Assembly: GCF_963576675.1 (NCBI RefSeq)
Contig: NC_088916.1
Location: 54,003,001 to 54,067,000 of the forward strand
Origin: Euphorbia lathyris
Taxonomy: Eukaryota > Streptophyta > Magnoliopsida > Malpighiales > Euphorbiaceae
DNA length: 64,000 bases
Direction: 5' to 3'
The notes beneath the pieces were generated by a model. It was not told the DNA's origin and searched no databases. It was given only the letters and a program-made list of their open reading frames with translations. This document shows positions 22,101 through 31,821 of this stretch, piece after piece. Within the stretch, counting starts at the first letter, position 1; every line of letters begins with the position of its first letter. A program made the translations under genes and the position numbers.

Positions 22101-25100
22101 CTGTTTCTCTTTTGGGTTGCAAGTCTTATGTGTGACCCATTAAGTTCTTATTGTTTCTAGCCGTATGCAACTATTAAATTAATTTTCAAAGAATTATATT
22201 TAATCTTTGCATAATGGAATAATGTACGAAGAATCTGATTAGCAAGTCCGTAATCATTCCCCCAGAGCTATAGGAAGACAGGTTGATTCTGTCGTTGACC
22301 TTTCCGTATTAGTTACAGTATAATTCGATCCTTTATCAACTACGTCCTTGAACTGAATCTTATGACTATGGATAATGTCAAGTCACATATAGCGAGACGT
22401 TCGTTTTACTTGTACAGGCCGAGTCAACTCCAATTAGATAGGTTAAGAGAAATCTGCATTTCAATCTTAAGCTATCACCTTGCAAGGATTTAGAGTCAAG
22501 TCTTCCACAAGCGATCCATGGACATATCTCCCATTTATCGGGAGTGATAAATGCTCAATCCAATGTATAACTATCCCGCAATTACTTCCTGTGATACCCA
22601 ACGTCTTCTGTTCACACCCCAGAGTCATCTCTGTTAAAGATCGTGTTACAACAGGATCAAAGCGTCACATTCCGTAATCCAGAATTACTAATTAACATTC
22701 CTTTGAGTCTGAGGATTACTTATACCTATTAATACTAATGAGATGAACATGTGACAAGGATGAATCTACCCATCCTATTATCTCAAGTTGGGTCCCCAAT
22801 CCTAATGAACTTCTTTTCATTGGATCCATGTAACTGTCCAGATATCTGTATATATGAAGCTTGTGAGATCAGCTTTCTTTCGGGACAGAAGACATTGTTA
22901 CATGCAAGTCTCAACAGTGATATGTCAATCCTGAACATATTACTTGACTTGGGGTGGTTTTAAGTTTATTAGTTTATTATAAAGTCTCGTCTCACTTCAT
23001 GCTTGTATGAACACTTTATAATCACTTTAAACAAACTTACGGATTTCCTTTTATTAGACTTTATTTAGTTCTTAAAAGGGATTGCCTTTATATAGTTATA
23101 AAACATATACCTCATTAAAACAAATGATATAAAGAACACTTCATTTACATTAAGTTTGTATCCTAGAACAATTGTCTATAGGACACTAAACCCCAAATTA
23201 AACGCCGTCTTCCACTCATCTCCCGCCTTAATCCGGATTTGGTGGTATCCACTCCTCAAATAAATCTTCGAAAAGACCTTGGATCCACTCAATTGCTCTA
23301 ACATATCATCAAGTCGGGGAATCGAGAACTTATACCATATAATGATCTTGTTGATGGCTCAGCTATCCACACACATCCTCCACGACCCATCCTTCTTAGG
23401 GGTCAACAATGCCGAAACAGCACACATATTCATGCTCTCTCTCATATATCCCATCCTCACTAGCTCCTTTACCTTCTCCTTCATAACCTCACTCTCTTTT
23501 GGGCTCATTTGGTAATAAGGAAGACTAGGCAAGCTAGCTCCCGACACAAGATCAATATGGTCTTAAATGTCCCTTAGGGGTGGTAGTCCATGTGGTAGAT
23601 CTTCCCGAAAGACGTCTCAAAATTCATTGAGTAATCTTCCCACATCTTTCAGAACTTCTCCTCCTTCACTTCCTTCCTCACCCGATGGCGTACTAGCTTT
23701 CACCATCACTACGTAGACTATTTGACTTTCTTTACACTCGTTGATAAACGACTTGTGAATAGGGCAAACAATCAAAATAGATTTCTCCCTCGCCTTTGTG
23801 TCCCTCACAATTGGCATGAGCACATACCGAACTCCATCCTTCACAAACTGATAGGTGTTCCTCCTCCTGGGATGAGTACCATCTCGATCAAATTGCCAAA
23901 GGTGCCCCAATAGTAGGTGGCAAGCATCCATTTCCACAATGTCACAATAAACTTCGTCCCGGTACTCCCCAATCTCGAGAGGTACCTTACATCTTTGGGT
24001 GACTTTCATCTCCCCCAACTTCTTGATCCACCCCACACTATACGGACTAGGGTGTGCCTCAATACTCAATCCGAACCTCTTGGTCGCGGTGTCACTAATG
24101 ATGTTCTCTTGGCTACCACTATCTATTATAACATTTCACTTCATCCCTTATACAAGGCATCAGGTCCGGAATAGTTGGTGCTTTTGGTCCGCTTCCACTT
24201 TGCTTGAGACCAAAAGTCTCCTCACTACATGTATGCCGTGGCACCCATCTTAGTCTCTATCCTCCTCCTCATCAATTGGCTCTCATTCATCCTCATAATC
24301 ACCTTCATCATCATACCGCTCTACCATGTTAGCACTCCTCCTCTTGAGGCATTCATTGGAGCGATGAACCGGCTCGTTGCATAGGGTTATTGCCCCTAGG
24401 AGGTTGTGCCACCTTAAAAGGCCTTACATCCCCACTAGGTGCTTTACCTGCACTAGGAGCCTTGGGATCGCTCGAGCTAGCAACTCCTTTATCTTTATCA
24501 ACTCCTTTGGGAGCCCCTCTTCCCCTATACACGTTCTTAATCCCGGCTCTCCTATATCCATCACGTCCCCTCAAACTCAATTGAGACTTGACCTTCAATA
24601 CAAGGTTCCGAGCATCTTGGACCCGAATCACCATTTGCGTTCCTATCTGATTTTGAATGTTGTATCTTAGCCCTTCAAGATACCTTGAAGTCTTTTAGCT
24701 TTCAGTTTCCGACAAGTTAGCCCTTACCGAAAGCCGCAAGAACTCCGAGGTGTACTCATGCACGCTCTTTGACCCTTGTGAATAATTCCGGTAGGAGCTG
24801 TAAATGTATTGCTCATAGTCGGGTGGTAGAAACTGCTCCCTCAACATCGACTTCATTCTAAGCCAAGGTCTAATCGGCTCCCTTCCTCCTCTTCTTCTCC
24901 CTTCCTTCACATTATCCCACCAAACCGAGGCCCCACCCTTCAACTAATAGGCCACTAACCACACTTTCCGATCTTCCGGTATGCCCGCATAGTCGAAGAA
25001 CCGTTCTACCTCAAGCAACCAATCAAGGAACCCCTCTATATCAAGCTCTCCTCCAAATGAAGGTAAGTCGAATTTCAATTTGAAGGCATCATCCCTCTCG

Positions 25101-25417
25101 AAGTTTCCTCCATACCCCATTCTTCCATTCGGTTCATCTCTATATCTGCCCCTCTTATTATCTCGACCCCCATACGGGTCATTCATACCAAAATTTCCCT
25201 TTCCGTGACCACCTACATCATCATTATGCAAAATATCCAAATTCCCAACACGCACATGCATGGGACCAATAACATCATTCACATTTATAGCATGCCTAGG
25301 TCTATCATCCACAACATTATCATCAACTCGAGTCCCCATATTTCTAGCAATCCTAGGCATCTCAAAGTCATCAAACAAATCGCCATCAGTATCACTATCA
25401 GCGTTTCTAATGATCAC
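18924..25417 (-). pseudogene. Gypsy-1 gag-pol, multiply broken
   Basis: Pieces on the minus strand are: gag at 25417-24353, with stops between the N part, the QY..SSY core and the basic C part; protease-like region at 24069-23617; reverse transcriptase start at 23547-23359 and remainder at 21360-20787; RNase H at about 20990-20600; integrase with HHCC finger and DDE core at 20603-19542; integrase C-terminus with [12 protein letters not shown] at 19415-18924. Compared with Gypsy-2, the start of gag has a CAA-to-TAA nonsense change. The RT is interrupted between FKTR and the preceding part by a 1.8-kb insertion. It is inactive. Confidence 0.88.
21375..23197 (-). mobile_element. Solo Copia-type LTR (1.8 kb) inside Gypsy-1
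   Basis: Sequence from TGAAGGAAAATAGG to AAACCCCAA on the + strand interrupts the reverse transcriptase of Gypsy-1. TTAAA flanks it at 21370-21374 and 23198-23202. Removing the LTR and one TTAAA restores the sequence seen uninterrupted in Gypsy-2 near 60135. The LTR lacks any internal region, so it is a recombination product. One base is missing at its 5' terminus relative to the copy at 43355-45171. A shared 65-codon frame inside both copies is not a gene. Confidence 0.9.
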
Positions 25418-25780
25418 GACGTTAGGATGCCTTACCTCTTAAACCTGAGGGCCCATTGGTTGCGGTGCATAATCCCGTCTAGGTGGTGGTGTCAGTTATC
25501 GTTCGGGTTGGTGCCGAGGCGGCTCTACTTATCGCTAGTGTGGGTCTTCGGGAGGTTGGGTTTGGGTATTTCGGATCTCCAAGGCTAGTCAGTCAATAGC
25601 AAGAGACATCTCCCGCATGCTCGTCTCATGCTTCTCCTCGAGTCCTTGCAGCCTCTCGCACATTGCCTTCACACTTGACTTGATTGCCTCTACTCGTTGT
25701 TCATGGGATCCCGTGGCTTTATTTTAGATACGTGGTTGAACCATTTCCGAGAAGAAGTCTCCGGGAAGGAAAACGACTCG

Positions 25781-25793
25781 CTCTGATATGACC
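25781..25793 (-). other. Gypsy-1 primer-binding site, mutated
   Basis: The plus strand reads CTCTGATATGAC where Gypsy-2 has CTCTGATACCAA. The initiator-tRNA-Met complement TGGTATCAGAGC is thus no longer intact. Confidence 0.7.
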
Positions 25794-26443
25794 TGATGTA
25801 GATTGAAATCGATGTGGACGGTTTTAGTCTTAAACCGACAAAGAACACAAACTTCTCTAGCTAAACTAGAAGGTTGAGTAAACCCAAGGATGAACTCCTT
25901 GCTCCAATGGAGGCTCAAAATGTTAATAATATCAAAGTTGTGTTTTATTACAAAAGAGGGAGAATTTATACCTTCTCCAAACTTATGGGAAAAGACTAAA
26001 GGCCCTTACTAGGGTTACAAGGATAGCTATAACTCTAAGGGTAAAATAGGGTAAGATAAGCTAATGGTAGTTCAGTAAATGATAGGGGAATGGTAAAACA
26101 GTAAATAAAGGGTAGCAGATCTTGCTCCTTGCAAGAAGAACTTAGGGAGGAAGTATCCCTCGGCCCAGGCACGCTCCGCGTGTTCTTCCTCACGCTCCGC
26201 ATGGGTGCGGTCCTGGACTTGGTGCATCTCGTTGGCTCGTTTCACGCGCCGCGTACTGGGGAACATGCTCCGTGTATTGGATCTCCTGGACCTTACTCGT
26301 TCCAATGGCTCACTCTATGCTCCGCGTTCTTGGAGACACACTCCGCGTATGTGACCTCCTGGGTTCTCCCTCGTGTTTAGGACTCTTCACGCTCAGCATC
26401 CCTTGGCTCCGGGTCTGCTGCTAGGTGAGGGATGCCCTCATCA
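25794..26443 (-). repeat. Gypsy-1 5' LTR
   Basis: It starts TGATGTAGATTGAAATCG and ends GCCCTCATCA. On the minus strand a TATA-like GTATAAAT lies at about 25964-25971. Upstream of it (26165-26400) are six or seven variants of CACGCTCCGCGT. Confidence 0.88.
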
Positions 26444-26689
26444 GTTTTGGTGTCATTTCTTGATGTGATTCAATGGCAAATGTCGAAAAAAATGTAAGTG
26501 ATAATCTCATTGTATGTTTAGGGTTTTGTTGCGATTTTACTAGTTGAGGGTTTTGTTGCGATTTAGAGTTAACTAGTTTAGGGTTTATTGTTTAGTAGTT
26601 TTATAATGATTTTAAATTTGATTAAGGTTATAGTTATGTTAGAAATATATTAAAAACTCATTGGAATTTTATTTGTGATGTTATTTAGT
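26444..26689. other. Intergenic DNA with GTTGCGATTT phrases
   Basis: TTTTGTTGCGATTT and related phrases occur here and also left of Gypsy-1 (18380-18433), which suggests that the retrotransposon landed in a small repetitive stretch. No gene is seen. Confidence 0.4.
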
Positions 26690-28060
26690 TTGGTCATAAA
26701 CCAGGTCTGTGGTTCATTGCTTTTTCCCGATCCAACCCCAAAAGTAAGAGGATAAATCTAGTTATTACCATCTTTGTGAATTGCAATGTACAATTGGCCG
26801 GGATATATACCTTTCAAAAAAGCTCCGTCAACACAAATAGCAAGTCGAATATGTTCTTTAAACGCTTTAAATGAAGGACCCATAGCCAATAAGAAGTACT
26901 TAAAGTGATCATCATGATCAATTTCAATATTGGTCATTGTACTTAGATTATATTTTTTAATGTCTCGCAGTAGTCCGGTAACAACATATATGACTCTTTC
27001 GATGAACCCCTAACATCTTCTAAAGCCCAACATCTTGCTCTCCAATCTTGAATGTAAGACAATGTTGATTTTATACAATTTCTCAAAATCTTTAACATTG
27101 TCCTTTGGTCGATACACTCTATCCTTGAGATCAAACTTATCTGCAAGTAGTACTTCAACAACTCAATCCCCCGCTTGTGTGTGATGTGGTAATATTTGAT
27201 CTCTGAAACATGTGTGTTTGTCCATATCATCCATTCTCCGAAGCATAAACATATTAGAATTTTGTATCGTAATACCTATAGCCGATCATTTACATGTCTC
27301 GTCATTTTTACATCTAACTTCAAACAATGACTTGTTAGACTTGTACACTCTCCATTCGAACCTATTCTTAACAACATATTTTCCAAGTGCATCTTGCAAT
27401 TCTCGTTTGTTTGAGAATATATCATGCACCTTTAAACTGACCACCCTTTTTTATGCACTAGAATCAATAGGAATCATAGGTGCATCATGGACCTCTGGCA
27501 TCCATCGAAATGGATCGGTCCTCTTTTTTCTTCTTTCTTTATCATTCATCTCATATATACTTAATGAGACATGATCAACTAGTGCATTTGTCAGGAACAC
27601 CTTTATGAGGAGGTTGTTTCCGCTGGATAGGTTGTTCGTCGTCATCATCATCATCATCATTGGGGTTATAAGGACTCCAAATATCTTTTTCACAAACCGT
27701 TTCTTCGGGATCAAAAAATGGGTTTGAGCTTATATCATCTGAACCGGGGTTGGATGTGAGGTTGAAATCCGTGATCTTTTACTTAATGAGTGTCAACTTC
27801 AACGGTGGGATCACATCTTGTTTAAACAACATTCTCATTCTTCATAAGTCACAGTAGTTGTGCATCTATTGTTCGCGGTTCAAGAGTAACATATAATGAG
27901 ATCACATTGCTCGGATTCATTCGACAATACTTTATGAAGCAATCAACATCACTGGAATCAACAATAAGAACTACTATTTCAAGAACTTTGTTTAGACCGT
28001 GCATTGTTTGCATGTCCATACGTAGGTTAAGTGGTGTTGAATCAACATGTGCATAAGTCT
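26690..28060 (-). pseudogene. mudrA-like: Mutator (MURA-type) transposase fossil
   Basis: Minus-strand translation shows the MuDR N-terminal domain (HDIFSNKRELQDAL, then KNRFEWRVYKSNK, then FEVRCKN.ETCK), then RARCWALEDVRGSSKESY and LPDYCETLK, then the start of the MULE transposase core (FKAFKEHIRLAICVDGAFLKG, followed by IYPLTFGVG). The Asp of VDGAFLKG is the first catalytic residue of the family's DDE triad. Stops occur after ETCK, before GFIER and after KDGNN, and frames shift. Coding similarity ends at about 26690, just after FMTK, so the remaining core, the zinc finger and the termini are missing. The N-terminal limit is uncertain. Confidence 0.8.
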
Positions 28061-29160
28061 AGACTTTCTATTGTAAAATCTTAAAGTTGATTTTATTGAA
28101 AACCGAAACAACTTCGATTCAGCACCTCAAGTATGTCCTGACTTTTCCCTCTGTTATCCATTGGTTGTTCCACGTGATGATACACAAACATGGTCGGTTA
28201 ACATAATGCTACTATTGAGAAACAAACACATTGTCAAAACAATATTAAAGAAAAACAATCAAAAGTGATTTACAATTCAAAGAACTGCGGAATATGGCAC
28301 AAAACTAAGAAATAAATGTGTTTAGCAGTTCTTCGCAGTTAATGTAATTGTGAGGCAAATTCTCATGACTCTTATATCTAAATGCGGATCACAATTTACG
28401 ATTCTGCGGGCAAAAGCATAAACTACGAACTTATCAGGTTAGATAAAAACTCCAAATTTTAGTCTTCAAAGTGTAAACTAACTTAAAATATACAGAACTA
28501 ACTCATATAAAGGAATTTATGTATGTAAAATCAACAAAATACTTACATGAAGAGTTTAGATCTTGGAATGATTTATGAAATTGAAGTTAGATTGCTTAGG
28601 ATGAGAGGTGAATCCACAGTTGTTTTTAGAATTGGTTAAGTGATAATATATATAGTAATGATATTGCAGGAAACTTTATTTTGGAAGTTTCTTGTTTAGA
28701 ATATGTAAATTAACATTCCAATTAGATCAGTTTTGTAATTTACTTTATCTATATATATATTAGAATAAAATTTGAATATATAAAAAAGAAAGTCGAATTA
28801 GGATAAGAAATAGAATAGAATTGTAAATAAATTAGAATTTGTATAAGCATAAGCAAGGGAGCAAACAAGTAAAAAATGAAATGGAGGGAGTTTGGAGTTT
28901 GAAGTTTGAAAGGATTGGCGCCGGCGCGGTAAATAAGCAATAGGACCCACGTGCTGTGGACTTTCTTCTTCTTCTTTCATATGCTCATTTATTACGTGCC
29001 GTACAAAAGGCTTTTCCTCTTAAAAATTATACCACGTGTCAGACAATCCACATTTATTTTTTAATCTATGTCTACTCCCTTGCTACACCGACACTTGTTT
29101 TTCCTGTTTCTGTTTCTGTGAAAAAAAATAAACAATTATTTTCTTTTAATTCTTCAAATT
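28061..29160. other. Intergenic DNA, no gene seen
   Basis: AT-rich. Short minus-strand frames (about 60 codons) at 28749-28980 lack motifs. CCCACGTGC at about 28945 is a G-box-like sequence, but no gene is adjacent. Confidence 0.4.
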
Positions 29161-29169
29161 GAAATTTCA

Positions 29170-29525
29170 TACAGATGAATTAATTTTCTAAGAGCGGAAA
29201 TTACTAAGAGCGGAAATTACGACCATTCATAATACAAGATAAAATACAAATTGAAAAATCTTCAATAAAAATTTTCATATAATCAAGAGAACGAGCTCAA
29301 GCCGCTAAATTGTGTGCAATCGTATTTGTTTGTCGCTTCTCGTACACAAATTACAGGACATCTCAAGCACATCACCAACAATAACTCCTAACCAATTTAT
29401 CAATTTTTGTGGGATTGTAAGTAATTGAATTGCCGAAAGTGAATCAGATGCAATCAATATTATTCGATATCTACAATCGCGAACTATTTTTAAAGAGAAA
29501 AGAATTGCCAATAGTTCTAGTGTAA
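29170..29525 (-). pseudogene. RNase H-like fragment of a non-LTR element
   Basis: The minus strand encodes an RNase H fold piece: LAILFSLKIVRDCRYRIILI followed by the catalytic-type SDSLSAIQLL. In a shifted frame it then encodes VYEKRQTNTIAHNLAA, equivalent to the family's VRREAN.VAH.LA end. At least one frameshift and stops separate the parts. It resembles plant LINE tails but is distinct from the copies at 51 and 56 kb. Confidence 0.55.
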
Positions 29526-29552
29526 AGCCGATAATGAAAAAATTCTAAATAT

Positions 29553-29577
29553 AACTCCGTGATTTTTTCACGGAGTT
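29553..29577. other. Perfect short hairpin ACTCCGTGA/TCACGGAGT
   Basis: AACTCCGTGA and TCACGGAGTT are separated by T residues. A third copy of AACTCCGTGATTTT lies at about 29630. Function unknown. Confidence 0.6.
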
Positions 29578-29699
29578 GTATTTATAATTTTTCAAATCTT
29601 GATCTAAAATTAATTTACTTCAAGAAAAAAAACTCCGTGATTTTATTCATTTGCATTGATGCATATAGTTTTTTTGGATTAGTGGTTTATATTATTGGA

Positions 29700-30015
29700 T
29701 AACATTTGTTCTTTAACAGGTGATATTTGACTCATTTTAGATGAAATTATCCGATTTATTAAATTTTTCGTATGACACAATTTTTAACACGTGACATATA
29801 CACATGTTAATTGTTTTAAAAAAATCATATAGATTTAATATGTGGATAAAATAAGGAATTAATATTTTTTATTTATCCATATATAAGTCTGTATAAAAAA
29901 ATTAAAACAATTGATATGTGTACATGACACATTTTAAAAATTGTTTCATGTAAGAAGAGTTAGCAAATCAGATAAATTTTCATCCAAAATGAAATACCAT
30001 AGAGAAAAATCCTAT
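29700..30015. repeat. Imperfect inverted repeat, probable MITE
   Basis: The left arm (AGATGAAATTATCCGATTT, then ACACAATTTTTAACACGTGA) pairs with the right arm at about 29895-30000. Arms are about 100 bp and 80 percent complementary by eye. No clear TSD. Confidence 0.5.
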
Positions 30016-30422
30016 AAAATAATACCATACGAGATAAATGGCAAAATTTTAGATATAACATGGGCTAAATAATTCTTAATGACTAGTTTTTTTTTTGGTA
30101 AAAAGATGGCTAAATTCTCGTTTTTAGTAAAACAAATGACTTTTAGGTTGATACTGTCAGTTTGACCCGCTTAAAACCTGAAAATAGAAAATTCTAAGAA
30201 TTATATTACTTAGTACTGCACTTATTATGGAACCACATTTTAAATTTTTTTAAATCACAATTTTTGAAGCTTCATTCCTTTAAACATTCATTTGCTATTT
30301 CATAATCAAACAACGCCTTAATTATCTCAAAACTGAAAAGTTAAAAAATTAAAGTTGTTTGAAATATTATTAATTCTTAAAACTTTTTATTTTAAGATCA
30401 TCAACAGTCAAACTGACAATAA

Positions 30423-30577
30423 AAGGGCGGCCCGGTCGCACTAAGCGTCCCTGCTGAGCGAGGGTCCGGGGAGGGGTCCCACCACAAGGGTGTACTGGGG
30501 GCAAGCCTTGGCCGCTCCTAGGACTCGAACCCGTAATCTCTTGGTCACACGACAACAATGTTTACCGTTGCGCCAAA
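30423..30577 (-). mobile_element. tRNA-derived SINE, inverted
   Basis: The minus strand starts TTTGGCGCAACGGTAAAC (A box) and has the B box GGGTTCGAGTCC at tRNA spacing. It ends in a GC-rich body with GACGCTTAGTGCGACC. It sits inside one arm of an older inverted repeat whose other arm (about 30136-30165) preserves the uninterrupted sequence. A TSD is not clear. Confidence 0.82.
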
Positions 30578-30599
30578 TATCAACTTAAAAATCATTGGT

Positions 30600-31009
30600 T
30601 TTGCTAACGGTGAAACCTTCAATCCTCTTTTTATATATATATATATAATATTCATCTGCCAATCAACTAAACCATAAAAATTATATTTAAAATTTACCCA
30701 TAAAATTAAAATTTATAAGATCTATAGTCAATATATAAATAAAGCCAAATTCGATACCTATAGGTAAGGTATCCATATGGTCTTATTATCTTAGATTTGT
30801 CAAGATTATAACAGCTAAATATTACCTTATCAGTATCAAAAACCAAAAACCAAATTTCATACTTCTTGGATCCTAACTTGTCAAAATATATAAAACATGC
30901 ATATATTTATTAATTGCATAAGTCTTTTTTTTATATATATATAAAATAGTATGTATCATTTCATTAGATACATATATATATATATGAAAAATAAAGAATA
31001 AAAACCTCA
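30600..31009. other. AT-rich intergenic DNA
   Basis: Short (TA)n tracts at about 30635, 30935 and 30970. No gene. Confidence 0.4.
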
Positions 31010-31090
31010 CATTCATAGAGGCTAACGTCAATACAAGATTCATTAAAAGAAAAAAAAAACTATAAAGAGCAATAAAAACCAATAAAGGTA
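31010..31090 (-). repeat. Short-peptide repeat family, copy 4, left part
   Basis: It shares CTATAAAGAGCAATAAAAACC-type sequence with copies 1 and 2 and is cut by the Tat element. The rest of this copy is at 40975-41165. Confidence 0.55.
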
Positions 31091-31556
31091 TGATAACTTG
31101 CTGGATCCGCTTTGATATTCTTTGCCGGAGTTACCTGCAAAACAAAACCGGAGACAGGATCTCCGGGAAAACTCTCCGACGATCAAGTCAGTTTTTGTAA
31201 AAACGAGTCTACAATTTAGCAATAGCTCTGTGGGAAAAAATGTGAACGTACCTCCCCCCTTATTCTTAAGGACTTTTATAGGTGTTTTTTGGGTAACCGC
31301 CGAGGGCGGTTACTCCTTAGTGGGCCACGTTCTGAGGGCGGTTACCCCTTTTTAGGCCATGTCCCTTTCGTGGCTTTCATGGCAACGAACGTGGTTTTGA
31401 GTGGGAGTCTTGACGCTCCGTTTAGGAATTCGGGGCGGTTTACTCGCTGCGCCCGCTTCCTTCATTCGGGTCCCGTCCAATCTTAGCCCATGGGGCTTTA
31501 ATATGGGCTGGACTTGCGAAATGAATATAACCCGTTTTGGACTTCGCGGGTTATCA
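31091..31556 (-). repeat. Tat element 3' LTR
   Basis: TGATAACTTGCTGG to CGCGGGTTATCA. A minus-strand TATAAAAG box is at 31273-31280. The five differences from the other LTR include A versus G in the 3' half and A versus C beside the TATA box. Confidence 0.96.
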
Positions 31557-31571
31557 CATGCCTCCCCCTTG
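31557..31571 (-). other. Tat polypurine tract
   Basis: The minus strand reads AAGGGGGAGGCATG directly before the 3' LTR, the expected plus-strand primer position. Confidence 0.8.
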
Positions 31572-31821
31572 GTCTAGCAAGAGCCCTTTTAGGGTCTTTT
31601 TATAGGGGACGCTTCGTCTTTGTCCGATTATTTCAAAGTTTTGAATTTGTGCATTTCCCTTCTTTCGTTTTCTCCGGCGTCGACCTTTTAATTCCGTTAC
31701 TTCTTTTCCGGCATTGACCTCTTAATCCCGTCACTTCACTGTGTTGTCTTTTTCATGTAAGTTTTTCTTTTCACATTTGTTCCTTGTTCGGCTTTTTGCT
31801 TCTGTTTTCCTTTTATCGATC

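Larger units (their letters stand above)
18434..26443 (-). mobile_element. Gypsy-1: decayed Ty3/gypsy retrotransposon
   Basis: LTRs lie at 18434-19167 and 25794-26443, and the order on the minus strand is gag, protease, reverse transcriptase, RNase H, integrase. The flanking 5-mers ATTTT and GTTTT differ at one base, so the TSD is only approximate. The reading frame is broken in gag, pro, RT and IN, and a 1.8-kb solo Copia LTR sits in the RT region. It belongs to the same family as Gypsy-2 at 57218-63487 and is clearly older, since its LTRs differ in length by 84 bp. Confidence 0.92.

Noticed and set aside
22480..22677. 65-codon frame also found at 44453-44650
   Set aside because: Both lie at the same place in two copies of one Copia LTR, so identity reflects the LTR and not a gene.
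31289..31486. 65-codon frame identical to 40707-40904
   Set aside because: It is in both LTRs of the Tat element, on the strand opposite to its transcription.
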